A stretch of DNA of 64,000 bases, from NCBI GenBank assembly GCA_025054935.1, contig JANWZD010000015.1, forward strand, positions 31,880 to 95,879. The letters are read 5' to 3'. Positions 37,696 through 45,697 of this stretch are shown here, one piece after another. The notes below the pieces were generated by a model, which saw only the letters and a program-made list of their open reading frames with translations, searched no databases and was not told the DNA's origin. This DNA is from Dehalococcoidia bacterium (GTDB lineage: Bacteria > Chloroflexota > Dehalococcoidia > SpSt-223). The position numbers and the translations under genes are program-made. How positions within the stretch are numbered: the first letter of the stretch is position 1; every line of letters begins with the position of its first letter.

Positions 37696-38511
37696 ATGAC
37701 CGCCAAACCGCGCAAAGGGTATGTTGATGCCCCAACCGGCCAAGTGCACTACCGCATGCTCGGCGAGGGCGTGCCACTCCTCCTTCTCCACCAGTCTCCG
37801 AACTCGTCGCTCATGTTCAGCCGGGCGATGCCGTTCCTTGCGGCGCGCGGCCTGCGGGCGATCGCCATCGATACGCCGGGCTACGGCAACTCCGACGTAC
37901 CGGACGAGCGCCCCAGCATCGAGACCTACGCCAGCGTCATCCCCGCGGTATTGGACGCCTTCGGGCTGGACCGCTCCGCCCTCCTTGGGCATCACACCGG
38001 GGCGGCGATTGCCTGCGAGTTCGCGGTATGCCACCCGGAGCGGGTGACAACGCTCATCCTGAACGGCCCGCCGCTCTACACCGACGAAGAGCGCGAAGCA
38101 CGCTTAGCGCGCGCGCCAGCAGGACCGCTGCCGCTGCAGCCCGATGGCAGCCATCTCCTCCAGCGGTGGCAGCGCCGCATCGCGGCATCGCCGGGCTGGA
38201 CCGACCTCGAAGCGATGCATCGGGGCGTGGTCCAGACCCTGATCGCGGGCGAGTACGATTGGTACGGCCATCGGGCAGCCTTTGAATATCGCATGCTGCC
38301 CCGCTTTCTTGCGCTGACGGTCCCGACTCTCATCCTGACGAATACTGGCGAAGATCTCTATCACCACTCGTGCCGCGCTCGCGACCTGCGGCCCGACTTC
38401 GCCTTTTTTGCCCTCGAGGGCGGAACGCACGATATTGTCGATGAGCAGCCCGAGAACTGGGCAAACGTCGTCGCCGACTTCGTTCTCGGAGAGGGGCGCT
38501 GGGCGCGCTGA
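37696..38511 (+). CDS. Alpha/beta-hydrolase-fold protein with histidine at the nucleophile position
   Basis: 271 residues, ATG 37696 with AAGGAGGAG. The fold is clear: the oxyanion loop region LLLLHQSPNSS, IAIDTPGYGNSD, then the nucleophile elbow and a late GGTHDIVDEQP with the likely catalytic histidine. The elbow, which should read G-x-S/D/C-x-G, is G98-H-H100-T-G102, so the nucleophile position is histidine. HHTG elbows occur, as I recall, in a set of uncharacterised actinobacterial and Chloroflexota hydrolases. It may use another residue or be non-hydrolytic. Neighbours (superoxide dismutase, solute-binding protein) give no substrate hint. Confidence 0.85.
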   Translation: MTAKPRKGYVDAPTGQVHYRMLGEGVPLLLLHQSPNSSLMFSRAMPFLAARGLRAIAIDTPGYGNSDVPDERPSIETYASVIPAVLDAFGLDRSALLGHHTGAAIACEFAVCHPERVTTLILNGPPLYTDEEREARLARAPAGPLPLQPDGSHLLQRWQRRIAASPGWTDLEAMHRGVVQTLIAGEYDWYGHRAAFEYRMLPRFLALTVPTLILTNTGEDLYHHSCRARDLRPDFAFFALEGGTHDIVDEQPENWANVVADFVLGEGRWAR

Positions 38512-38578
38512 GCGCAGCGACCGCTCGCGCTCCGACCATCGGCTCGGTCGGGTGAGCGCAGCTGCGGCGCTCCCTCGC

Positions 38579-38584
38579 TACAAT
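38579..38584 (+). promoter_or_regulatory. -10 element candidate before the signal-less solute-binding gene
   Basis: TACAAT matches five of six consensus bases. Transcription would start at about 38591-38592, i.e. at the ATG 38592, giving a leaderless mRNA. No -35 is evident. Confidence 0.3.
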
Positions 38585-38591
38585 GCCCCCG

Positions 38592-40091
38592 ATGGATGGT
38601 CGAACGCTCGTTCTGCCAATGCGCTCGACGCGTGTCTCGCTCGAAAGCGACCGGCCGATGACGGGCGTCTACCATGTCACGCATCATCTCTATGACGCTC
38701 TCGCTGCCCCGGAAATCCGCCGCCTGCCTGATGGGCGCTTCTTCGCCGACTTTGATCGCATTGCCGGCCGGCTGGCGGAGCGTTTCGAGCCGAACGATGA
38801 CTTCAGCCGTTGGCGCGTTGTCCTCCGTCGGGGTGTCCGGAGCCATGCCGGCAACGAGCTGACAAGCGATGATGTGCTCTGGAGCTACGCACGGGCCTTC
38901 GCGTTTCGCGCCATCGGCAGGTGGCGCATCGCGACGATTGCTGGCGTACCGCCGGTCGACGGCGTTCGAGCGCTCGACCGCTACACCGTCGAATTCCGAA
39001 TCGAGGGAGCGAATCCTTCCTTTCCGCGCTATCTCTGCTTCGGCACCTGCGCCATCGTCGACTCAACCGAAGCCCTGCGCCATGCGACCGCCGACGATCC
39101 GTGGGCGTCGGCGTATCTTGCGGCGGTCCCGTGCGGCTTCGGCGCCTTCGACCTTGCCGCTCACGATGAAGAGCGGCTCCGCTTGGTGCCGCGTCGAGCG
39201 TTCTGGGCGGGCCCGCCCCCGATCGAGGCCGTCGAGTATCGGGCGGTGCCGGAACGGCAAGTCGGTCTTGAACTGTTCGCGCGCGGGGAAGCGAACTGCC
39301 TCGTCGGGCTTACTCCCGATGAAGCAGTCGCGGTCGCAGCGCTGCCGGGCGTGACGCTCCGGCTCGCTCGCACCAACCACGCTGCAATCGAGTTCAACCG
39401 CGAACGCCCGCCCTTTGACCGCCGCGCCGCCCGCGAGGCGGTGCTGCGCACCATCCCCTATGAGCGATGTCTCGCTGAAGGGTCGCTCGGGTTTGCTGAA
39501 CGCCAGCTTGGGCTCTACCTGCCGAATACGCCGGGGCAGCTGAACGGCGCTTGGCCGTATCCGCCCGACCGCGACCTAAGCCGTCGGCTCGTGCGGGAGG
39601 CGGGAGCGAGCGGAGCAACGGTCACCTTGGCGACGGTCCGCTCGCCGGAAGCAGCACGCATCGCCGCGCTGATCGGCGAGGCGCTGGCGGCAATCGGGCT
39701 GGAGGTCGAGCATCGGGCTGTCGACGAGTTCGGCGATGAGCTTCCCGACCTCTTCCTGCGTGACGACTGCAGCCACGGCATCGCCGACCCCCACTACGAT
39801 CTCGCTCTCGACTTCGCGCCGCCGCGCGACATGCCGTTCCGGCTTCTCCACGGTCCCCGGCTTTCGGCAGAACTGCGCGAGATCCGCCGCGCGCCGGCGC
39901 GGGAGCAGCCGGGCCGGTATCGCGCCCTCAATCGTCAGATGCTTGCCGAAGCGGCGTGGGTTCCGCTCAGCGGACACACCTACATCATCGCTCACCGCGA
40001 ACTCGACCCCTGGTTTCTGGGGCCTGCCTATTTGCCGCTCGCGAGTCTGCACTGGAATGCGGCTCGCTATGTGCTTCCGCCGTACCGGTAG
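38592..40091 (+). CDS. Family 5 solute-binding-like protein without signal peptide
   Basis: About 499 residues. ATG 38592 is chosen because ATG 38583 lies inside a -10-like hexamer; ATG 38658 is another option. Landmarks of the SBP_bac_5 fold are present: FEPNDDFSRWRVVLRRGVRS, ELTSDDVLWSYARAF, ALDRYTVEFRIEGANPSF, FDRRAAREAVLRTIPYERCL, and LREIRRAPAREQPGRYRALN. Unlike its two relatives here, it has neither lipobox nor hydrophobic leader, so it should stay in the cytoplasm. Similar domains occur in transcriptional regulators (SgrR type), but no DNA-binding domain is seen. Role unknown. Confidence 0.8.
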   Translation: MDGRTLVLPMRSTRVSLESDRPMTGVYHVTHHLYDALAAPEIRRLPDGRFFADFDRIAGRLAERFEPNDDFSRWRVVLRRGVRSHAGNELTSDDVLWSYARAFAFRAIGRWRIATIAGVPPVDGVRALDRYTVEFRIEGANPSFPRYLCFGTCAIVDSTEALRHATADDPWASAYLAAVPCGFGAFDLAAHDEERLRLVPRRAFWAGPPPIEAVEYRAVPERQVGLELFARGEANCLVGLTPDEAVAVAALPGVTLRLARTNHAAIEFNRERPPFDRRAAREAVLRTIPYERCLAEGSLGFAERQLGLYLPNTPGQLNGAWPYPPDRDLSRRLVREAGASGATVTLATVRSPEAARIAALIGEALAAIGLEVEHRAVDEFGDELPDLFLRDDCSHGIADPHYDLALDFAPPRDMPFRLLHGPRLSAELREIRRAPAREQPGRYRALNRQMLAEAAWVPLSGHTYIIAHRELDPWFLGPAYLPLASLHWNAARYVLPPYR

Positions 40092-40195
40092 CGTGCCGAG
40101 GGCGGCGCGGCAGGGGCGAGGGACGGGGGACGGTCAAGCGGCGCGCGATTTCCGATATCATGGGCACGCGTGGCAGATTCTGGCGGGACGACGTG

Positions 40196-41023
40196 ATGAG
40201 CGGACGCGACGCGGCGACAGCGATGCCCTCTCCGCAGCCGCTGGCAGCACTGCGGTTTTCCGTGCTGGAGGCGCATGGCGTTCGCCATGCGGCGACCTTG
40301 CGCACGCGCGGAGCGAGCCGGCCGCCCTATCATTACGGCAACCTCGGCTTTGCCGTTCCCGACGACCCGCAGGCCGTGGTCGCCAACCGCGAAGCGGCAG
40401 CGGCGGCAGCGGGGGTGACGCTCGACGCGCTGGTCGTTGGTCAGCAGGTGCACGGCGATCGGATTGCGGCGGTCGGTCCCGCAGATCGGGGGCGGGGCGC
40501 TCGCGGACGAGATGCCCTGCCGGCGACAGATGCGCTGATAACGGACTCTCCCGAAGTGGCGCTGCTGGTGCTGACTGCAGACTGCGCGGCGCTCGTGCTC
40601 TATGCTCCCGATGTCCGAGCGCTTGGCGTCGCGCATCTCGGCTGGCGTGGGACCGTCGCCCGCTTGGCGGAGAAGATGGTGGACGCGCTTGCTCAGCGCT
40701 ACGGCGCGGACCCGCGGCGCCTTGTCGGCGCGCTCGCGCCGAGTATTGGCCCGTGCTGCTATGGTGTCGGAGAGGAGGTGATCGACGCCGTGCGGTCTCG
40801 CTTCCGGTCGCCCGATGCGCTGCTCATTCGCCGTGCCGCCGGGGTTGCCTTCGACATCCCGGGCGCGATCCTGCAGCAGCTTGCTGACGCGGGCGTGGCG
40901 CCTGCTGCGATCGAGCGGAGCCCGCTCTGTACCTCCTGCCGGACCGATCTCTTCTATTCTCACCGCGCCGAACGCGGCCGGACCGGGCGGACCGGGCTGA
41001 TTGCGGCGCTGCCGGCGGTCTGA
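40196..41023 (+). CDS. pgeF: PgeF-type protein (YfiH/DUF152, multicopper-oxidoreductase-like fold)
   Basis: 275 residues from ATG 40196; ATG 40160 in the same frame is possible, and neither has a strong site. Family marks are RGASRPPYHYGNLGFAV, VVGQQVHGDRI with a zinc-type histidine, TADCAALVLY with the catalytic-type cysteine, GVAHLGWRGTVARLAEKMV with the second histidine, and LAPSIGPCCYGVGEEV. Family members have been reported as peptidoglycan editing factors that remove wrongly incorporated serine precursors, and as purine nucleoside phosphorylases. Its stop (TGA) abuts the ATG of the HIT gene with no gap, so the two are co-translated. Confidence 0.9.
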   Translation: MSGRDAATAMPSPQPLAALRFSVLEAHGVRHAATLRTRGASRPPYHYGNLGFAVPDDPQAVVANREAAAAAAGVTLDALVVGQQVHGDRIAAVGPADRGRGARGRDALPATDALITDSPEVALLVLTADCAALVLYAPDVRALGVAHLGWRGTVARLAEKMVDALAQRYGADPRRLVGALAPSIGPCCYGVGEEVIDAVRSRFRSPDALLIRRAAGVAFDIPGAILQQLADAGVAPAAIERSPLCTSCRTDLFYSHRAERGRTGRTGLIAALPAV

Positions 41024-41512
41024 ATGGAGCGATTATGGACCCCGTGGCGGTTCGCCTACGTGACGGCTGAGGCGCCGAAGAGCTGCGTCCTCTGCGAGAA
41101 GTGGGCCAGCGACCAGGATCGCGACAATCTGGTTCTCCTGCGCGGGGAGCGCGCGTTCATCCTCCTGAACCTTTTCCCCTATAACCCCGGGCATCTGATG
41201 GTGGCGCCGGTGGCTCACATCGCCAGCCTGCCGGCGCTCGACCCCGCCGCTCGGGCGGAGATGTTCGAGCTGGCGTCGCTCGCCACCGACGTTCTCAGCC
41301 AGGTCATGAAGCCGAACGGGTTCAATCTCGGCATGAATCTCGGCCGCTCCGCTGGCGCGGGGATCGCCGACCATCTGCATCTCCACGTCGTGCCTCGCTG
41401 GGAGGGCGATACCAATTTCATGCCGCTGCTGGCCAACACGCGCGTGCTTCCGGAGACCTTGCCTCAGACCTACGACCGGCTGCGTCCTGCCTTCGAGGCG
41501 GCGCGCCGCTAG
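41024..41512 (+). CDS. HIT-family nucleotide hydrolase/phosphorylase (AP4A phosphorylase-like)
   Basis: 162 residues. ATG 41024 follows the pgeF stop directly. C21 and C24 (CVLCEKW) form the N-terminal zinc knuckle common in this branch. The fold continues with FPYNPGHLMVAPVAHI, NLGMNLGRSAGAGIADHLH, and the triad H117-L-H119-L-H121 followed by VVPRW. The middle histidine is the nucleophile of HIT enzymes that cleave dinucleoside polyphosphates or AMP conjugates. Length and CxxC suggest the AP4A phosphorylase-like group. Confidence 0.92.
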   Translation: MERLWTPWRFAYVTAEAPKSCVLCEKWASDQDRDNLVLLRGERAFILLNLFPYNPGHLMVAPVAHIASLPALDPAARAEMFELASLATDVLSQVMKPNGFNLGMNLGRSAGAGIADHLHLHVVPRWEGDTNFMPLLANTRVLPETLPQTYDRLRPAFEAARR

Positions 41513-41518
41513 CCGTCT

Positions 41519-42805
41519 GTGCGCTGGGCCGCCGTCGCACTGGGGCTGGCCGCAAGCGCGCTGGCGCTCGTCTCGGCGGCTCGCTCCGAGACGAACCTCC
41601 TCGCGAATGGCAGCTTCGAAATCGCCGACGAGACGGGAAGGCCCGTTGCGTGGCTCGTCGAGGGCGGGCAGCTGCGGCAAGTCGCTCGACCGGAGGGCGG
41701 GTTCGCCGGCAGGTTCACGACGGGATCGAGCGGCCAAGTCTTCCAATCGCTTCCTGCTGTCGCGGGAAGCGCGATCCGCGCCACGGCGCAGCTGAGCGCT
41801 ACCGCGCCGTCGTCGAGTGTGCTCCGCGTCGAAGTCGTCATTCAGCGCTCCACCGGCGCGTCTCCAGACATTGTGCCGCTGAACGTCGCGATCGTCGGCG
41901 CGTGGGTTACCGTTGAGATCCCCTACGTCTTCGTCGCTGAAGACGCGCTCAACACGACGCTTCGGGTCCGGCTTGCCGGAGAAGCGCCTGCCGAAGCGTG
42001 GCTCGATGAGATCGTGGTCGTGGCGCGTCCCGGTCCGACGGCGACACCCACAGTCACCCCCTCCGAGACTGCCACTCCCACGGCAACCCGCACCCCGACC
42101 GCAACGCGCACGCCGACGGCGACCCGCACGCCGACAGTCATGCCGCCTGCCGATGCATCGCCGACCGCGACGGACACGGTTCCGCCGCCAAGTCCTCCTC
42201 CCGCCGCAAGTCGGACGCCCTCGCCGACCGTCACCCCAACGCCGACCCTCAGCGGGCGGTCGCCGGCGCATTTCGGCGACCTGCTCATCAGCGAAGTGCT
42301 CGCCGACCCGGCCGAGGCGCCGGAGCGCGAAGGGGAGTGGGTCGAACTCTACAACCCGAGCGCCGTCGCGTTCGCGCTCGCCGGCTGCGCGCTGGAGGAC
42401 AATGGCGGACGGACGGTGCTTCCCGCTGAGGCAGCGATCTCCCCGGGCAGTTTCATTGTCCTCGCCGCCTCCGACCGCGTACGGCACGACTACCGCCCGC
42501 GCGGCGAAGTCAGGATCATCGGGCGGATCGGCAACGGGCTGGCTAATGCCGGCGATCGCGTCGTGCTGCGCTGCGGGGAGGCCGTTGTCGACCAAGTTTC
42601 GTGGGGGAGCGATGCCACGGCCCTCTCACCGCCGCCGCCGTCGCCTGGGAACGGCCGCTCGCTCGCTCGGCTCGACCTGGAGCCGCAGGAACGGCCGCGC
42701 TACGCCGCCAACCGCTCCCCCTCGCCCGGCTGGTTCGCCGTCGTCTTGCGCGACCCAGTCTATCTCCCAGCCGTTGGGCGAGCGGCGCCCCTCGCTGGCG
42801 AGTAG
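41519..42805 (+). CDS. Secreted lamin-tail-domain (LTD) protein with Thr-Pro linker
   Basis: 428 residues from GTG 41519, 6 nt after the HIT stop. The signal peptide is MRWAAVALGLAASALALVSA followed by AR. A jelly-roll-like N-terminal domain (NLLANGSFEIADETGRPVAW to LDEIVVVARP) spans about 25-170. A Thr-Pro-rich linker with TATRTP repeats spans about 172-245. The LTD domain follows (FGDLLISEVLADPAEAPERE, then EWVELYNPSAVAFALAGC and VVDQVSWG). The C-terminus carries PVYLPAVGR, a tail shared in form with the two DUF1501 proteins here. It should be exported and may be surface-bound. Its last 263 nt are opposed by the next gene, which overlaps it. Confidence 0.85.
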   Translation: MRWAAVALGLAASALALVSAARSETNLLANGSFEIADETGRPVAWLVEGGQLRQVARPEGGFAGRFTTGSSGQVFQSLPAVAGSAIRATAQLSATAPSSSVLRVEVVIQRSTGASPDIVPLNVAIVGAWVTVEIPYVFVAEDALNTTLRVRLAGEAPAEAWLDEIVVVARPGPTATPTVTPSETATPTATRTPTATRTPTATRTPTVMPPADASPTATDTVPPPSPPPAASRTPSPTVTPTPTLSGRSPAHFGDLLISEVLADPAEAPEREGEWVELYNPSAVAFALAGCALEDNGGRTVLPAEAAISPGSFIVLAASDRVRHDYRPRGEVRIIGRIGNGLANAGDRVVLRCGEAVVDQVSWGSDATALSPPPPSPGNGRSLARLDLEPQERPRYAANRSPSPGWFAVVLRDPVYLPAVGRAAPLAGE

Positions 42806-45518
42806 CGACGTTGTCACTCAAGGGAGAGCTGTCACGGCTGAGAGACTGACTAAGGCTGTAGCGGAGGATGATGCCGCCGTCGCCGACGGCCCAGGCATCC
42901 GTGGCAGAGATGATGGAGACGCCGTTCAGGTTGCTGTCCGTCGGCGTGCTGCTCAGCCGCGTCCAACTGCCGCCCTGCAGGCGCCAGATCTCGCCGCCGT
43001 CGCCCACCGCCCAGCCTGTCTGGCTGTCGAGGAGGGCGACCGCGTTCATCGTCTGGGCGCTCGGCGGGCTGATTGTGCTCCATGTCGTGCCGTTGTACTG
43101 CATCAGCGCTCCATTCGCTCCCACTGCCCACGCCGCGCTCGCGCCGAAAGCGGCGACGGCGTGGAGCGGCGCAGGAGCAGTCGCGACTGCCTGCCAAGCG
43201 CTGCTCCCGGTTCCGCCGCTCCACCGATAGATGCGGTTGTCGCCGTCACCGGTCACTGCCCAGCCGAGGCTGCTTGAGACCAGATCGATCCCCCGGATGC
43301 GCGCGGTGGTGGGGGCAATCAGGAGAGCGTCGCTGAAGGTGGTTCCGTTCCATTGGTAGACCGCGCCGTTGCTTCCGCCGGCCCAGCCGTTGGCGGTCGT
43401 GCCGGGCACGAGCGAAATCGAAATGAAGTTCGGCGAGGTGCCCGGGATTTGGTCGTTCCAAGTCGCACCGTTCCAGAGCAGGATCGTGCCGTTGTCTCCG
43501 GCGGCGAGAGCGAAGTTGCTAGAGCGCGCCTCGACAGCGCGGAGCGTGACGGTGACGCCTGAGGCTTGGGCATTCCAGGTGGTGCCGTTCCAGCGCCAGA
43601 TGGCGCCGTTATCGCCGACTGCCCAGCCGTCATTGGGGGCGTAGAACGAGACGGCGCGGAGGGTCCTCTCTATCGTTTGATAGAGCCGCCACTGGGCGCT
43701 TGCCGGGGTAGCGGTGGGCGTGGGGGCGGCGGGCGTGGCGGTCGGGGTTCGGGTGGGGGTCGGCGTGCCGCCGCTCGGCGTCGGGGGCGGGGGCGGCGGC
43801 GGGCAGAAGGGGACGTTCGCGGCCGGGGCAACAACGCCGAGGTCGACAGCGTTGCTGCGCGGCTGAAGCATCGGCGTGAAGCGCGGAGTGCGGCCGTCGA
43901 GCAGCGAGACCGATTCGACAGCGGTGTCGAAGACGAGAACGAGGTCGAGCGTCTGGTTCGGCTGGACAGGCGTGCCGACGCCGCCCCGCTGGTAGAGGGT
44001 TTGCGCCGCTGATTGGACAGCGGGCACAGCAAGGTCGTACAGCCGGCCCAGCCCGTCTTGGATGCGGAGGTCGCCGACGGCGATAGCGCTGGGGGTAGGG
44101 GCGCGGTTGGTCGCCGAGACAAAGACGACGAGATAGGTTCCGGTGGCGACAAGACAGGCGGGCGGCGCGCCAAACGAGGGCCGATACTCTGCGCCCCTGA
44201 CAACCATCTCCCACTGGGCGAACGAAATGCTCTGCCCGGGCAGCACGGTGGGGAGGAAAGGCGGCGGGTCAGGGATCCGATAGGGGAAGCCGGGAACCAG
44301 CCCGCCGCTCGTCACCTCGATGTCGACATCCCAGACAATGACGAGGTCCATGAAGAAGGAGGGCTCGATCACTTGATAGAGCCCGGGCCGATTGTATTGG
44401 TCCTTGGCGGCTTGCTGAACCGTGGAGGAAGAGATGATGCCGGTCCGGCCTGCCGGGTCGCGAAAGAGGAGGTCGCTCGGCAGGACGGCATTCGGCTCGA
44501 AGCCGGTGTTCCGCACCCGCAGCAGGACGACAGCAAACTTCGCGAAGGCGTACACCGGCCCGCCGGCGCCGCTCAGCATAGTCACGTAGTCGATACGCTG
44601 CACGATCGCCTCAAAGGTGTCGAAGCGGATGGTTCCGCTCGGCGCAGGCGTCGGCGTGTTGGTGGGGGTGGCGGTCGGCGTGGGCGTCGGCGTGATGGTC
44701 GGGGTCGGCGTGATCGTCGGCGTCCGCGTCGGGGTTCCCGTCACGGTCGGGGTGGCGGTCGGCGGCGTCCAGAGCTGGCCGGCGAGGGTGGCGGGCGTGA
44801 CGGCCACCTGGGGCAGTAATCCCGCCTCCTTCAAGATGTCGCCGCCGTTGGCGACCGTCACTTGGCCGGCAGCAGCCCACGGCGTGTTGACCTTCCACCG
44901 CTGAAAGACGGCGCGCTGCGCGCGGATGACAAAGACAGTGCCGAAATCGCGTGCGCCCATCGGCAAGCCGTAGAGCTGAATAGCATGCTCTTGGGCGAAA
45001 TAGGCGGCGCGGATCGCCGGGTCGAGGTCGAGGAGGGCGAGGTGATTGGCAACGATCTCGGGCCAGCTTTTGCCCGCGTCGCTCGACCAGTCAGCGGAAG
45101 GAGGCACTTGCTTCACTTCCAGCAGCCAGGGGTCTTTGCCGGCGGCGGCGAGGTCGTCGAAGACGTTGACGAATTCGACGGTTCCAGCGGCGGCGTTCCA
45201 TTTGAACACCGCCTTCTGCATCGCTTGGGCGAAGACGCCGTTGTAAAGAAAGCGGTGCGAGATGGGATAGCCGAGGACAGGAACACCGCCGTACCGCCGG
45301 AACCAGGTCCAGAACTGCGAGTTCGAGTCGTCGGAGATCATGAAGCCGTAGTCGGGCGGGGCGGCGCCGCGCGCTTGGGTGTAGAACCAGCCTGAGGGAA
45401 CGGGAAAATCGGCCGGCTGCTGAGCGCGTGCCGGGCCGACCGACAGCGATCCCAGGAGCACCGCCATGCTGGCCAGCCAGCATGCCCAGACAGCGCGGAC
45501 CAGGCGAGGTGCGCTCAC
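42543..45518 (-). CDS. Multidomain secreted protein with LGFP-like domain, two Thr-Pro linkers and a YCF48-like beta-propeller
   Basis: 991 residues from GTG 45518. The signal peptide ends ARA|QQ near residue 32. Domain one (about 35-245) contains WFRRYGGVPVLGYPISHRF and AMQKAVFKWN, resembling GG-x-P-x-FGYP modules common in Chloroflexota. A TPT-rich linker is at about 255-292. Two immunoglobulin-like (DUF4352-like) domains are at about 295-580. A second TPTATP linker is at about 595-635. A beta-propeller with repeats of WAVGDNGAIWRWNGTTW covers about 640-895. After GGIILRY the frame runs on for about 90 Arg-rich residues antisense to the LTD gene; this tail is probably not native and suggests a lost stop codon. 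Confidence 0.85.
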   Translation of the reverse strand: MSAPRLVRAVWACWLASMAVLLGSLSVGPARAQQPADFPVPSGWFYTQARGAAPPDYGFMISDDSNSQFWTWFRRYGGVPVLGYPISHRFLYNGVFAQAMQKAVFKWNAAAGTVEFVNVFDDLAAAGKDPWLLEVKQVPPSADWSSDAGKSWPEIVANHLALLDLDPAIRAAYFAQEHAIQLYGLPMGARDFGTVFVIRAQRAVFQRWKVNTPWAAAGQVTVANGGDILKEAGLLPQVAVTPATLAGQLWTPPTATPTVTGTPTRTPTITPTPTITPTPTPTATPTNTPTPAPSGTIRFDTFEAIVQRIDYVTMLSGAGGPVYAFAKFAVVLLRVRNTGFEPNAVLPSDLLFRDPAGRTGIISSSTVQQAAKDQYNRPGLYQVIEPSFFMDLVIVWDVDIEVTSGGLVPGFPYRIPDPPPFLPTVLPGQSISFAQWEMVVRGAEYRPSFGAPPACLVATGTYLVVFVSATNRAPTPSAIAVGDLRIQDGLGRLYDLAVPAVQSAAQTLYQRGGVGTPVQPNQTLDLVLVFDTAVESVSLLDGRTPRFTPMLQPRSNAVDLGVVAPAANVPFCPPPPPPPTPSGGTPTPTRTPTATPAAPTPTATPASAQWRLYQTIERTLRAVSFYAPNDGWAVGDNGAIWRWNGTTWNAQASGVTVTLRAVEARSSNFALAAGDNGTILLWNGATWNDQIPGTSPNFISISLVPGTTANGWAGGSNGAVYQWNGTTFSDALLIAPTTARIRGIDLVSSSLGWAVTGDGDNRIYRWSGGTGSSAWQAVATAPAPLHAVAAFGASAAWAVGANGALMQYNGTTWSTISPPSAQTMNAVALLDSQTGWAVGDGGEIWRLQGGSWTRLSSTPTDSNLNGVSIISATDAWAVGDGGIILRYSLSQSLSRDSSPLSDNVATRQRGAPLAQRLGDRLGRARRRRTSRARGSGWRRSAAVPAAPGRAERASGRSQATAAAVRGPWHRSPTKLGRQRPPRSAARRDRRH

Positions 45519-45676
45519 ACGCTCACCCGCGCGCCGGAGGAAGCGGACAAGCAGTCATGCTCTCCGGTTCTAGCTGACACCGCACGCGTGGTCAACAGGA
45601 TCGGCGCTGCCTCCTTCTCCGCGTTCTGATTAAACCATCGGCTCGATGCTGCCGGTCCGCTCAGGGCGAAGATTGG

Positions 45677-45682
45677 TATACT
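45677..45682 (+). promoter_or_regulatory. Extended -10 promoter candidate for the acyl-CoA dehydrogenase pair
   Basis: TGG-TATACT: TGn extension (45674-45676) plus a five-of-six hexamer, 15 nt before the ATG at 45698. The leader would be short and still include the GGAGGCGGT ribosome-binding site. No -35 seen. Confidence 0.45.
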
Positions 45683-45697
45683 GTCGCCGGAGGCGGT

